Shown: positions 17,067 to 25,684 of the stretch, in pieces
How positions within the stretch are numbered: the stretch's first letter is position 1
Layout of the letters: each line of letters begins with the position of its first letter
DNA from: Senimuribacter intestinalis
GTDB taxonomy: Bacteria > Bacillota > Clostridia > Peptostreptococcales > Anaerovoracaceae
Direction of reading: 5' to 3'
Assembly: GCA_943192975.1 (NCBI GenBank)
Contig: CALPCJ010000002.1
Span: 124,001 to 188,000 of the forward strand
Length of the DNA stretch: 64,000 nucleotides
Notes under the pieces: model-generated
What the model was told of the DNA's origin: nothing
Database searches by the model: none
What the model saw: the letters and a program-made list of their open reading frames with translations, nothing else
Translations under genes and position numbers: made by a program

Positions 17067-20000
17067 TCACTCTCTACTAATTATGTCCTTAAAAATCAGT
17101 GACATAACATTCAGCTTCTCTTCATAGCTCAATGACTCACCGATATTCTTAATTGTTGACTTCATCTTATTAAGCATCATCTGCCCATTTGTACTAAGCT
17201 CTTCTTCTGAAAATCTGGAGATCACCGGAGCCTGGTTACCATATTCGAGCGTCATCTTGACATCTCCATCGGCCAACTCATCTGTCGGTACATAATCATC
17301 CAACTTAGCCATAATAGTTCTAAGTATCTCAGAGAAGTCCTCAATCTTGCTGTCTGACCAGAATTCAATTTCAAAGCCAGTCAAAATCTTGGCTAAGGAT
17401 TCTATTAACTCTGTATCTGATGTCTCACCCAGGCCAGCAAGGTACTCAAGGAATGAATTCGTGCTATAGTCAAAAGCTTTTGAACTCTTCTCCTCCCACT
17501 CAGCCTCATATAAATCTGTGAGCCCTTGTGCAAGGCTTGTTCTATCATCAATATAAAAAACATCCCTTATTGCTTTCTCAGCCTTTTTCATGAGCTTTTC
17601 CGGCACAGCCTCAAGCTCGTTTTTAATGTTCTTAATACGAATGTCCAGTCTTTGAACATCACTGTCAATTTCCGTAAGAGTCTCAAAGAAGAACTTATTG
17701 TAATCGGTATGCGTAACATTCAAGATGTCACGGTATTTCATCGCTTCAGCAGAAACATATTTTTCAGTAGTTCTTGCGCTCTTGGAGATAGATGCATAAT
17801 GGCTATTCATAGCGGTATAAAGCCTTTTCAGACGATTTGTGCCTTTAGTGCTTGCAAGGTATTTTTCAAAAAGGCTTTCTAATTTTTCAATATATCTCTG
17901 CTGCTCACTATCCCAATTGCAAATATATAAGGTGTAATTCTCTGACTCTCCCAGTGCCTTTACAAGCTCTTCCTCTGTGTAGTCATGTTCTGTTCCATGA
18001 AAATAAATAGAGACATTCTGGTATTCCCGCATTGCAAATGCCAAAAGAACCGGAATATATCCATCTCTGAGTCCATAAGGTTCTTGTTTTAGTTTTTCAT
18101 AGATCTTACTAAGTTCATATTGACCCTGTTCTGCTTTATGTACGAACCGCTGTATCTCTCGCATGACATATTCGCCTGACACTGTTCCATCTACAAGCCG
18201 ATTCATCTTGTTTTCAGGGATTCCAACTGCATCGCCAATTCCGTTCATTGATAAAACTGAACGTATGATATTACTCTCAGGAGAAAGTGGAGTACAACCG
18301 GCATACATATCGCCTTCGGACATTATGCCCTCCAAAGCTTTTTTACGCGCCTGTTTAATTGCTCCTGAAACAATGTTCTTGTTAACGATATCATTATTAA
18401 CAATGATGGTCTGAGAGAAAGCATCAAACATTAACTCAGATGCGAGTTCCGACAACTCCCATTCTGAGGATATATCTCTTACTGTTCCGTTCAGAACAGT
18501 AAATACTTCCTTTGCCTTGTAATTACGCCAGTTGCGGATTATTTCTGCTATTACAGCCCTTTGCTCATTCAAATAGAGTTCAAGCTCTTTCACAACAGTC
18601 GGATCGTCCTTTGCGAGTTCATTTCTCTTGGAATAGTAATACTGAATTGCAAGGTATCTTCGCACTTCTTGTTCAAGAACTCCGGATTTACCATTTATGT
18701 GAAGAATTGCTCTATCTGGAGCGATTTTTAATCCTTCATATTCTTCCCGCTGCGCGTTATTATCAAGCACAAAGACCACTACTCCATCATAGTGTTTTGG
18801 AATAGAGGTGAATGGAGCCCGCCGGCTCAAATCTTCCTTCCTTGCGAATACCGGCAAGAAAACTCTGTTCATGTGAAATCTTTCATTATAAGCGTGAGGA
18901 TAAACCGCGAAATCGGAGAAATCATCATTTAACACGGTAATAATCATCTCGTCACTTACTCCAGAAAGTTTCTCCTCGATCATTGTATCTAAATCAAAGA
19001 TGCTGCTGTCGAAATAATCGAAATATCCATACTGACGCATGAATTTTATGATTTTCTTTTGTTCCAGCATATCTATGGCAGACGAGAGCTCATCCAGGGG
19101 GGAATCCACAACATGCATCAGAGTCTCTCTATCTGAAACCAATACTGAGCTGTCTCCGATTATAAAAATCACTGCCATAGCTTTAAGTATCCGCGCAGGA
19201 AGGCCCTTGTGATCCAAGCCCAGCTTACTTATTGCATATTGAAGCTTCTTATAGATTTCATAAGACTCGTCTGTTTTATATGCTCGAATATTAAATTCAA
19301 AATAATCATATATCGCGTCGAGTCCAACGAAATGAAACTCTTTTACATCATATTGTTGCAGCTGATAAGACAATGAATAATCTTCATCACCGGCAAGATA
19401 TGTAAAGTACGTTCTTTCATTTTGGGCTACCTTCTTAGAAAGGCGATCCAATGCATAGAGCGTAATTGGGTGTAGAGGGTATCCGTCTTCAAGGTACCCT
19501 TCCTTCTCCTCATCGTTCCCTGCTGGAGTCAGAAATCCTTTAAAATCCCAAGCCTGGTTATATAGCTCATTTAATCTGTTTCCAAACCGTTTCTTAAAGT
19601 TGTCCCAGTTTCCGGTTTTAGGAATAATATTTCCAATCAAGGAAAGGCATTGATCGTACTTAATGTTAATTGAAGTTGCTTTAAAACGTCCTTCTACCTT
19701 TTTCCATTCATCGCTCACAGCCTTCTTCATATCTTCCGTGTACATTGAAAGCTGCTTGTGAGAGACGAGTATAAGATGGTTCTCATAATCGGAATGATCG
19801 CAGTACTCTGCCATATCCTGAATGTCTTTCACCCGGATATCATCACCATTGTCTTCAATATATCGTCCGAACTCGTCGAAAATGAAAACAATCCCCTTAT
19901 ACTTCCCTGCAATTGCTGCATTAGCTTTATCCAGATTTCCGATTAAGCTTCCAGCTGTTGTATTAAAATCTGCGCCATAAGAGATGGAGCTGTATATTTT

Positions 20001-20615
20001 TCTAAATATCTTCTCGTACTTCGAGTCATATGCTTCGAGGCCCCGCTTAAGATCGGCTACTGACAAAGGCAGCTTTTTGCATTCCTCTTCAACTCTCTTC
20101 TTTGACTCAGCGCCTTTTAACCATTTTTTCAACAAACTCAGTGCTTCATCAAAGAATCCAGAAAATGCCACTTCTATGTGATTGGCTTCCAGTTCTTTTT
20201 TTAGCGAATATGCAATACAATTACTAAAATCCGGATAGTCAGTATAAATCGGTACTACAAGAAACGCTTGCTTTTCTTTTGCAAACTCTCTTAAATCTGA
20301 CGCAAGATCCGGATCATATTTATCTATCATCTTAGCGAACTGTTTAAATTCGGTTCTGTTTGTGTTGATATGACCGAGGATTGCCCCAAGCACAGTAAGT
20401 AAATGAGATTTTCCAGTCCCATATGAGCCATATAATATTCTCGAGTGAGTATTCGCTCTTCCCTTAATAATGTCACCGACATATTCCCGGAGAATTCCCG
20501 TAGTTGTTTCATTGGGAATAAATCCTGAAAGCCTGGCCGCATTACGAAGGTCAAAGCAGACATTCGCCGAATATTTATATTGCTTATTTCTTGTAATAAG
20601 GCTTGTGTAATCCAT
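17067..20615 (-). CDS. Large P-loop ATPase, SspC/BrxC-like
   Basis: An 1182-residue soluble ATPase. Walker A is GSYGTGKS at residues 63-70, Walker B IVFIFDEFGRY with D247/E248, and NHLILVSHKQ follows as a sensor-like strand. The rest is long and mostly helical, with coiled-coil stretches around 900-1030. The protein resembles BrxC-type ATPases and the SspC ATPase of ssDNA phosphorothioation systems, whose activity supports sulfur insertion after SspB nicking. It begins 2 bp after the DUF4007 gene and ends 6 bp before the SspD-like gene, exactly the sspB-C-D order. Confidence 0.8.
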   Translation of the reverse strand: MDYTSLITRNKQYKYSANVCFDLRNAARLSGFIPNETTTGILREYVGDIIKGRANTHSRILYGSYGTGKSHLLTVLGAILGHINTNRTEFKQFAKMIDKYDPDLASDLREFAKEKQAFLVVPIYTDYPDFSNCIAYSLKKELEANHIEVAFSGFFDEALSLLKKWLKGAESKKRVEEECKKLPLSVADLKRGLEAYDSKYEKIFRKIYSSISYGADFNTTAGSLIGNLDKANAAIAGKYKGIVFIFDEFGRYIEDNGDDIRVKDIQDMAEYCDHSDYENHLILVSHKQLSMYTEDMKKAVSDEWKKVEGRFKATSINIKYDQCLSLIGNIIPKTGNWDNFKKRFGNRLNELYNQAWDFKGFLTPAGNDEEKEGYLEDGYPLHPITLYALDRLSKKVAQNERTYFTYLAGDEDYSLSYQLQQYDVKEFHFVGLDAIYDYFEFNIRAYKTDESYEIYKKLQYAISKLGLDHKGLPARILKAMAVIFIIGDSSVLVSDRETLMHVVDSPLDELSSAIDMLEQKKIIKFMRQYGYFDYFDSSIFDLDTMIEEKLSGVSDEMIITVLNDDFSDFAVYPHAYNERFHMNRVFLPVFARKEDLSRRAPFTSIPKHYDGVVVFVLDNNAQREEYEGLKIAPDRAILHINGKSGVLEQEVRRYLAIQYYYSKRNELAKDDPTVVKELELYLNEQRAVIAEIIRNWRNYKAKEVFTVLNGTVRDISSEWELSELASELMFDAFSQTIIVNNDIVNKNIVSGAIKQARKKALEGIMSEGDMYAGCTPLSPESNIIRSVLSMNGIGDAVGIPENKMNRLVDGTVSGEYVMREIQRFVHKAEQGQYELSKIYEKLKQEPYGLRDGYIPVLLAFAMREYQNVSIYFHGTEHDYTEEELVKALGESENYTLYICNWDSEQQRYIEKLESLFEKYLASTKGTNRLKRLYTAMNSHYASISKSARTTEKYVSAEAMKYRDILNVTHTDYNKFFFETLTEIDSDVQRLDIRIKNIKNELEAVPEKLMKKAEKAIRDVFYIDDRTSLAQGLTDLYEAEWEEKSSKAFDYSTNSFLEYLAGLGETSDTELIESLAKILTGFEIEFWSDSKIEDFSEILRTIMAKLDDYVPTDELADGDVKMTLEYGNQAPVISRFSEEELSTNGQMMLNKMKSTIKNIGESLSYEEKLNVMSLIFKDIISRE

Positions 20616-20617
20616 TC

Positions 20618-21508
20618 TTAGTTTTCCTCACCAACATAATATTGTCTAAGCAAATCCTGGTACGGATAATCCGTCATCTCAATATGACGATTCCCAAAAT
20701 TATTGCTCAGGATTAGCATCTTTTTATTTTCAGCTTCCATCAACATCTCAATTAATTTCGAGTACCTCATGTTGTAATACTTCCCAATTTGAAGTTTATC
20801 TTCCATGAGCTGATCTATGCTGATCTGTTTCTGTTCCCAGCCGGTTTCTTCATTACCATTGTCATATGCGATGGAATACAGCAGGATTTCCAGAGGCATT
20901 TCCGCCTTAGTAACCGGTACCTTTTCAAACTTTTTCTCGTCATTAACTCTCAGCAAATGTAAAGGAGCAAGAAAGGGATAGGTGTCCTCATCGACAATAG
21001 TTTTTCTGTCAAACTTCTCATCACCAATATAGGTATTCTTAAAACAATTAAATTCCTTTTCTGTTGCAGCCCTCTTAACGTTTACTCCATTAACACCCAG
21101 AAAGGCATGAAATCCATCGACAAATTCTTCTTTTGTAAATGTCTGGGCTTTCAGTTCGTTAAAAGCCCAATACCAGGCCGTAGCATCTTCTATGTTTCTG
21201 GCAAGATTTCTATGCATGAGCAGCAAAGAGCCCATTCTTTGATAATATCGGTCATGCGTATCAATCAGGTTAAAAAGAGACGTTTTTCTCTTTGATATAC
21301 CCGCTGGCCTTTTTTCTTCTTCCGTAAGGCCTATTGCATCAGACCAATACCTGAGCGCTTTTATCATTACACGGCCAAGCCCAATATTATCTACTGCTGC
21401 CTGTTCATTATTGGGCGAGAATATTGTTTCATCTTCTTTAACAGCATCGATAATTTTCGTTCCCCAACCGCTTCTTAAATAAAAGCTGCCATGCTTATTA
21501 ACAACCAT
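20618..21508 (-). CDS. DUF4007 protein, SspB-like DNA nickase
   Basis: A 296-residue DUF4007 protein. The N-terminal NKHGSFYLRSGWGTKIIDAV matches the family's conserved F-x-LR-x-GW start, and later parts (NNEQAAVDNIGLGRVMIKALRYWSDAIGL, HRNLARNIEDATAWYWAFNEL) fit its helical body. SspB proteins of this family nick DNA at the modified sequence so that sulfur can be inserted. I choose ATG 21508 (MVVNKHGSF) because AGGAGA lies six bases before it; a longer reading from 21529 would put that site inside the gene. First large gene of the operon. Confidence 0.82.
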   Translation of the reverse strand: MVVNKHGSFYLRSGWGTKIIDAVKEDETIFSPNNEQAAVDNIGLGRVMIKALRYWSDAIGLTEEEKRPAGISKRKTSLFNLIDTHDRYYQRMGSLLLMHRNLARNIEDATAWYWAFNELKAQTFTKEEFVDGFHAFLGVNGVNVKRAATEKEFNCFKNTYIGDEKFDRKTIVDEDTYPFLAPLHLLRVNDEKKFEKVPVTKAEMPLEILLYSIAYDNGNEETGWEQKQISIDQLMEDKLQIGKYYNMRYSKLIEMLMEAENKKMLILSNNFGNRHIEMTDYPYQDLLRQYYVGEEN

Positions 21509-21603
21509 TCTGATTCTCCTATCATTCAATACGCAAAAGGCGTCCTATGCCTAAGCGTAACATTTTAGTTGTCCCATAATCAGGACTCGAGATGATCCCA
21601 TCA

Positions 21604-21819
21604 TTATTCGAGTTTTCCATGCTCAATCTCTACAATGTCATCCAGCTCACAATCCAAAGCAAGGCATATCTTTCGGAGAACATTAGTAGAAACATCTCCA
21701 CCTTTTCCCATTTTTGCCATAGCATTCGTAGAAATACCAGCTTTCTCAATGAGATCCTTCTTCATCATTTTCTTATCGATTAATAACTTCCAGAGCTTAT
21801 CGTAGTTCATAGTCGCCAT
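21604..21819 (-). CDS. Small XRE-family regulator leading the defence operon
   Basis: A 71-residue Cro/CI-type helix-turn-helix protein (NYDKLWKLLIDKKMMKKDLIEKAGISTNAMAKMGKGGDVSTNVLRKICLALDCELDDIVEI), a common Clostridia type (YozG-like). It is the first gene after the operon promoter and lies 95 bp before the DUF4007 start, so it probably controls the whole unit, including itself. AGGTG serves as ribosome site. Confidence 0.85.
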   Translation of the reverse strand: MATMNYDKLWKLLIDKKMMKKDLIEKAGISTNAMAKMGKGGDVSTNVLRKICLALDCELDDIVEIEHGKLE

Positions 21820-21870
21820 AGTTTTACACCTATTTATCTCTACAAAATTTGAACAGAATCAACCTAGACT

Positions 21871-21899
21871 ATAATACCACTTGAATTTCTGAAAGTCAA
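21871..21899 (-). promoter_or_regulatory. Promoter of the phosphorothioation operon
   Basis: On the minus strand TTGACT (21894-21899) and TATTAT (21871-21876) are spaced by 17 bp, 52 bp before the XRE gene. No other comparably good promoter is seen within the 14-kb operon. No clean palindromic operator is visible. Confidence 0.75.
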
Positions 21900-21943
21900 T
21901 CTAAATTTGAATTTTACAATTTCATTTACTGAAAATGTATTTT

Positions 21944-22372
21944 TCACTCTTTCTCTTTTTTGTCATATCGATGCTCGATGTAGCATCTATGGGAACAATA
22001 CTTTCTTTTCTTATTGCCATAAGCTGTAAATAGTCTTCCACAATTGCGGCAAACGAAAGTATACTCTGCTTTTCTGTCTACAAGTTCTTGATGGCTGTTC
22101 CACCATTTCATTCTGCAGCTGTCGGAACAGAAGATTTTTTTCTTTGCCCCGCTCCTCCAGACAATAGAAGATCCACAGCATTTACACCGTGGCTCCCTTA
22201 CTGCTATATCCAAATTATTAGTTTTTTCCTGCTGCCTATCACCAGAAAGTCCGTGACGTCTACAAAATGACTTCACTGTATTGACATTTATTCCTAGTTT
22301 ATCTGCTATCTTTGTGCTTCCATAACCTTGAAGCCATAGTTCTTCGATTTTCCTTTTATCCGATTCCGTCAT
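21944..22372 (-). CDS. HTH and zinc-finger protein of accessory-region type
   Basis: About 142 residues. An N-terminal helix-turn-helix (IEELWLQGYGSTKIADKLGINVNTVKSFCRRHGL) is followed by two Cys-rich zinc-finger-like units: CKCCG...FCSDSCRMKWW and FVCRNCGRLFTAYGNKKRKYCSHRCYIEH. Proteins of this form are frequent near recombinases in Clostridia genomic islands. None is present here, so it may be a leftover of island transfer or a regulator. ATG 22372 is chosen because GGGAGC precedes it. It lies upstream of the defence operon promoter on the same strand. Confidence 0.7.
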   Translation of the reverse strand: MTESDKRKIEELWLQGYGSTKIADKLGINVNTVKSFCRRHGLSGDRQQEKTNNLDIAVREPRCKCCGSSIVWRSGAKKKIFCSDSCRMKWWNSHQELVDRKAEYTFVCRNCGRLFTAYGNKKRKYCSHRCYIEHRYDKKEKE

Positions 22373-22468
22373 GTATATGCTCCCTTCTGATTTCCCAAAA
22401 TCATTGATGGGTGCTATATACATCACTCTTTACCGGATATAAGTCAAGCAAATTGTCGATAAAACAAA

Positions 22469-22530
22469 TCCAACAAGCCTACAGTCTCGCCCTCTCCGCC
22501 GCAGCCGTTTTCCAACAAACCTACAGTCTC
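22469..22530. repeat. Two direct 20-bp repeats
   Basis: TCCAACAA(G/A)CCTACAGTCTC occurs at 22469-22488 and 22511-22530, one mismatch, 42 bp apart, in the 309-bp gap between the zinc-finger gene and the RlmD-like gene. The gap also holds the terminator at 22602-22655 and a small AAGCCT/AGGCTT hairpin at 22664-22679. No gene is supported there. Confidence 0.6.
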
Positions 22531-22601
22531 AATAAAGCAAAAAGCGTTTCTGTAGCCTCCACCTGTGTTTTTACGGTGGTCAGTCTGATTTGAAAGCAAA
22601 C

Positions 22602-22655
22602 AAAAAAGGGATTCCAAAGATACCTCCCGTTTAAGGGAAATATCTTCAGAATCCC
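22602..22655 (-). terminator. Terminator of the tgt-rlmD-like operon
   Basis: A long hairpin (GGGATTC..AAGATA / TATCTT..GAATCCC with an inner CTCCC/GGGA pairing) is followed on the minus strand by TTTTTTG. It isolates the methyltransferase gene from the island downstream. Confidence 0.85.
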
Positions 22656-22681
22656 TTGATTTCAAGCCTTTTGAGGCTTCC

Positions 22682-23857
22682 TTACTCTTTCACTTTTGAC
22701 ATCAAGACCACTGTCTCAACGTGTTTCGTCCAAGGAAAATTGTCAAACGGCTTCGCGTACTTCACCTCATACCCGTTATAAACAAATTGCTGCAGATTCA
22801 GCGCCAAGCTCTTTGGATTACAGCTAATATAGACAATCTGCTGCACACCATAGCTGATGATTTTTTCTACTGCATCCATGCTCATGCCCACCCTTGGCGG
22901 ATCAACGACGATAACCTCCGGCTTTTCAGAAAGCTGGCTTAGCACCTCAAATACATCGCCTGCAATAAAGTTACAGTTGGATAGCTGGTTCAGCTGGGCG
23001 TTGACCTTAGCTGCCTCCACCGCTTCTTCCACGATTTCCACCCCGGTCACTTCCTTTGCTTTCAAAGCAAGAACCTGACTGATCGTACCCGTGCCACAGT
23101 AAAGGTCGAAGGCCTTTTTTCCAGAGAAATCATCAATCAGTGCAAGCGCCTCGGAATAAAGACGTTCCACTGCCTCCACGTTGGTTTGGAAAAATGAAAA
23201 GGCGCTGACCTTGAATTTCAGTCCCAGGATTTCCTCCATATAATAATCTCTGCCCCAAAGAATTTTCAGTTCCTCGCAGGTCACTTTGTCAGCAATGTTG
23301 TCGTTTAGGGTGCGCAAAATGCCAACGATATGGTTGTCCAACGAAAGAGCCTGCAGCCCTTCCACATAACCAGCCTCATCAAATTCTTCTTCTCTTGTTG
23401 TCACGAGATTAACGAGAAGTTCCCCGGTCCGAATACCCTTACGGATAACCAAATTCCGCAAAAGACCCTTGTGGGATTTTTTGTTATAATGCTTATAATT
23501 GTGAGCTTGGGCAAATTCCAGGTTGAACTTCAGGATTTTGTTAAAGTCCTCATCGACAAGCTGGCATTGATCCACGGTGATGATAGACATGAAATTCTTT
23601 TTCTTGTGCATACCTAGGCAGGTCGGTCCATCTTTTACAAAATCTCCAAAGGTGTACTCCATCTTGTTCCTATAACGATATTTATGATCTGCCGGGCAAC
23701 CTTCAATGGCATCAAACTGCTCTGGCTTAATACCTCGATCTGCAAAAAAGCCTCTGACCTCTTCTTCTTTTTGTGTAAGCTGCCGCTCATAAGGAATCCC
23801 CTGATAAATACAGCCTCCGCAAAACTCATCGTGTACACATATTTTAAAATCTTCCAT
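22682..23857 (-). CDS. 23S rRNA uracil-C5 methyltransferase, RlmD/RlmCD-like
   Basis: A TrmA/RlmD-type m5U methyltransferase of 391 residues that modifies rRNA (or tRNA). The N-terminal FCGGCIYQGIPYERQ plus a later cysteine can hold a 4Fe-4S cluster. FFQTNVEAVERLY, the SAM motif FDLYCGTGTISQVLA, VVDPPRVGM and the catalytic Cys motif IVYISCNPKSLALNL are all present. It lacks the N-terminal TRAM domain of longer relatives. The start overlaps the end of tgt by 14 bp. Confidence 0.88.
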   Translation of the reverse strand: MEDFKICVHDEFCGGCIYQGIPYERQLTQKEEEVRGFFADRGIKPEQFDAIEGCPADHKYRYRNKMEYTFGDFVKDGPTCLGMHKKKNFMSIITVDQCQLVDEDFNKILKFNLEFAQAHNYKHYNKKSHKGLLRNLVIRKGIRTGELLVNLVTTREEEFDEAGYVEGLQALSLDNHIVGILRTLNDNIADKVTCEELKILWGRDYYMEEILGLKFKVSAFSFFQTNVEAVERLYSEALALIDDFSGKKAFDLYCGTGTISQVLALKAKEVTGVEIVEEAVEAAKVNAQLNQLSNCNFIAGDVFEVLSQLSEKPEVIVVDPPRVGMSMDAVEKIISYGVQQIVYISCNPKSLALNLQQFVYNGYEVKYAKPFDNFPWTKHVETVVLMSKVKE

Positions 23858-24965
23858 ATTTATCGTAAAACTCCTTCTTGTATTCTAAGAATCTATCCTC
23901 TTCGATAGCGGTTCGAATATTTTCCATCATCTTCAAGAGAAAGTGAATATTGTGATTAGACAGCAGCATAGCAGAAAGCATCTCATCCGCCTTAAACAAA
24001 TGACGCAGATACGCCTTAGAGTAATTTCTGCAGGTATAGCAGTCACACTCTGCATCCAGCGGTGTGAAATCACGCTCGTACTTGGCATTTTTAATGTTAA
24101 CTCTCCCGTGGCTGGTCATGCAAAGACCATGACGGGCAATTCTGGTCGGAAGAACACAGTCGAACATGTCAATCCCCCGCTCTACTCCTTCGAAGAGGTA
24201 GTCCGGCGTTCCTACACCCATCAGATAGCGAGCTTTCTCCTGCGGCAAATAATCCACACAGTCATCCAGCACATCCAACATCAATTCCTTCGGTTCCCCC
24301 ACGGAAAGTCCGCCGATGGCATAACCCGGCAAATCCAGCTCAACAATTTCTTCTGCGCTCTGTTTTCGGAGATCTTTGTACATGCCGCCCTGCATAATGC
24401 CAAACAAAGACTGTCTTTCAATATCCTTATGGGCATCTTTGCAGCGTTTCAGCCATCTGGTGGTTCTTTCCAGAGAGTTTTTTACATAGTTCCTGTCCGC
24501 GGGATAAGGCGCGCATTCATCAAATGCCATCATAATGTCTGAACCCAGCGCGTTCTGAATTTCTACTGCCTTTTCCGGTGTCAGCATATGGCGGGATCCA
24601 TCAATATGACTCTGAAATTTCACACCCTCTTCGGTAATTTTCCGAAGCTTGCCCAGAGAAAACACCTGAAAACCGCCGCTGTCAGTAAGAATCGCTCTGT
24701 CCCAGTTCATAAACTTGTGCAGACCTCCCGCTTCTTTGACAATATCATGTCCCGGTCTTAGATAGAGGTGGTAAGTGTTGGACAGTATGATGTTAGCTCC
24801 CATATCTGCCACCTGCTCCGGACGCATTGCCTTAACCGTTGCCTGGGTGCCAACCGGCATAAAAACAGGAGTCTGTATATCTCCATGAGGCGTATGTACA
24901 ATCCCTCTTCGAGCCTTAGTTCTCGAGTCAGACTTTAATAATTCATAAGTAACTGCATGTTTCAT
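23844..24965 (-). CDS. tgt: Queuine tRNA-ribosyltransferase
   Basis: Exchanges G34 for preQ1 in queuosine tRNAs. The protein has TPHGDIQTPVFMPVGT, ILTDSGGFQVFSL (catalytic Asp), GLSVGEP, VLPTRIARHG and the zinc site CDCYTCRNYSKAYLRHLF. The start at ATG 24965 (MKHAVTYELLKSDSR) matches the family better than the longer ORF from 25016. Its usual partner queA is 720 bp away, separated by the oppositely oriented ferritin gene. Confidence 0.95.
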   Translation of the reverse strand: MKHAVTYELLKSDSRTKARRGIVHTPHGDIQTPVFMPVGTQATVKAMRPEQVADMGANIILSNTYHLYLRPGHDIVKEAGGLHKFMNWDRAILTDSGGFQVFSLGKLRKITEEGVKFQSHIDGSRHMLTPEKAVEIQNALGSDIMMAFDECAPYPADRNYVKNSLERTTRWLKRCKDAHKDIERQSLFGIMQGGMYKDLRKQSAEEIVELDLPGYAIGGLSVGEPKELMLDVLDDCVDYLPQEKARYLMGVGTPDYLFEGVERGIDMFDCVLPTRIARHGLCMTSHGRVNIKNAKYERDFTPLDAECDCYTCRNYSKAYLRHLFKADEMLSAMLLSNHNIHFLLKMMENIRTAIEEDRFLEYKKEFYDKYGRF

Positions 24966-25038
24966 ATTGATATAATTCCTTTCTTTATGTTGCAGTAATT
25001 CTTTACTATTATACACTACTTTCTTCTTTTTCCATAGC

Positions 25039-25067
25039 TTGAATTTTTTATTTTTTAGTGATATGAT
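25039..25067 (+). promoter_or_regulatory. Promoter of the ferritin gene
   Basis: TTGAAT (25039-25044) and TATGAT (25062-25067) with a 17-bp spacer. An inverted repeat AATTGCA-N7-TGCAATT (25068-25088) follows at the likely transcription start and could be an operator or a leader hairpin. Confidence 0.7.
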
Positions 25068-25105
25068 AATTGCAGAATAAATGCAATTGAAGGGAGCTAA
25101 TTATC

Positions 25106-25618
25106 ATGATTAAAGAAAACGTAGCAAAACTTTTAAACGACCAGATTAACAAGGAACTTTATTCAGCCTATTTGTATCTGGAATTCTCTAACTTTTATAA
25201 CGATCAGGGCTTAAACGGCTTCGCCAACTGGTACATGATTCAGGCGCAGGAGGAACGCGATCACGCTATGCTGTTTATGCAGTACATGCAGAACAACGAC
25301 TTGAAAGTTACTTTAGACGCTATCGCAAAGCCAGATGCGGAACTTAAAACCAACATGGATCCGCTGTCAGCAGGTCTTAAGCACGAAAAATACGTGACTG
25401 AGCTGATTCACACCATTTACGATGCAGCTTACGAAAATAAAGATTTCCGCACCATGCAGTTCCTTGACTGGTTTGTTAAAGAACAGGGTGAAGAAGAAAC
25501 CAACGCAAACGACATGATTAAGAAAATGGAACTGTTCGGCAATGATCCTAAGAGTCTGTACCTTTTGGATCAGGAAATGGCAGCACGTACTTACAGCGCA
25601 CCTTCCCTTACTTTATAA
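25106..25618 (+). CDS. ftnA: Ferritin (non-haem, FtnA-like)
   Basis: A 170-residue iron-storage ferritin that oxidises Fe(II) and stores the mineral in its cage. Ferroxidase ligands are visible: E in NKELYSAYLYLEFSNFY, the EERDH motif (AQEERDHAMLF), and E/Q in FVKEQGEEETNAN. Single-gene unit with its own promoter, a GGGAG ribosome site and a terminator. Confidence 0.93.
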   Translation: MIKENVAKLLNDQINKELYSAYLYLEFSNFYNDQGLNGFANWYMIQAQEERDHAMLFMQYMQNNDLKVTLDAIAKPDAELKTNMDPLSAGLKHEKYVTELIHTIYDAAYENKDFRTMQFLDWFVKEQGEEETNANDMIKKMELFGNDPKSLYLLDQEMAARTYSAPSLTL

Positions 25619-25623
25619 AGATA

Positions 25624-25672
25624 AAACCGCTTGCACTTAAAATGCGACTTATGCGCACTGCAAGCGGTTTCT
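25624..25672. terminator. Bidirectional terminator between ferritin and queA
   Basis: AAACCGCTTGCA (25624-25635) pairs perfectly with TGCAAGCGGTTT (25659-25670); T-rich sequence follows in the ferritin direction and A-rich sequence precedes it, so it can serve both convergent genes. Confidence 0.8.
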
Positions 25673-25684
25673 TTGTCTTATTAT

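Noticed and set aside
17067..20615. BREX system (BrxC-like ATPase)
   Set aside because: No PglX methylase, PglZ, BrxA/B or BrxL is present; neighbours are DUF4007 and PAPS-reductase proteins, fitting Ssp.
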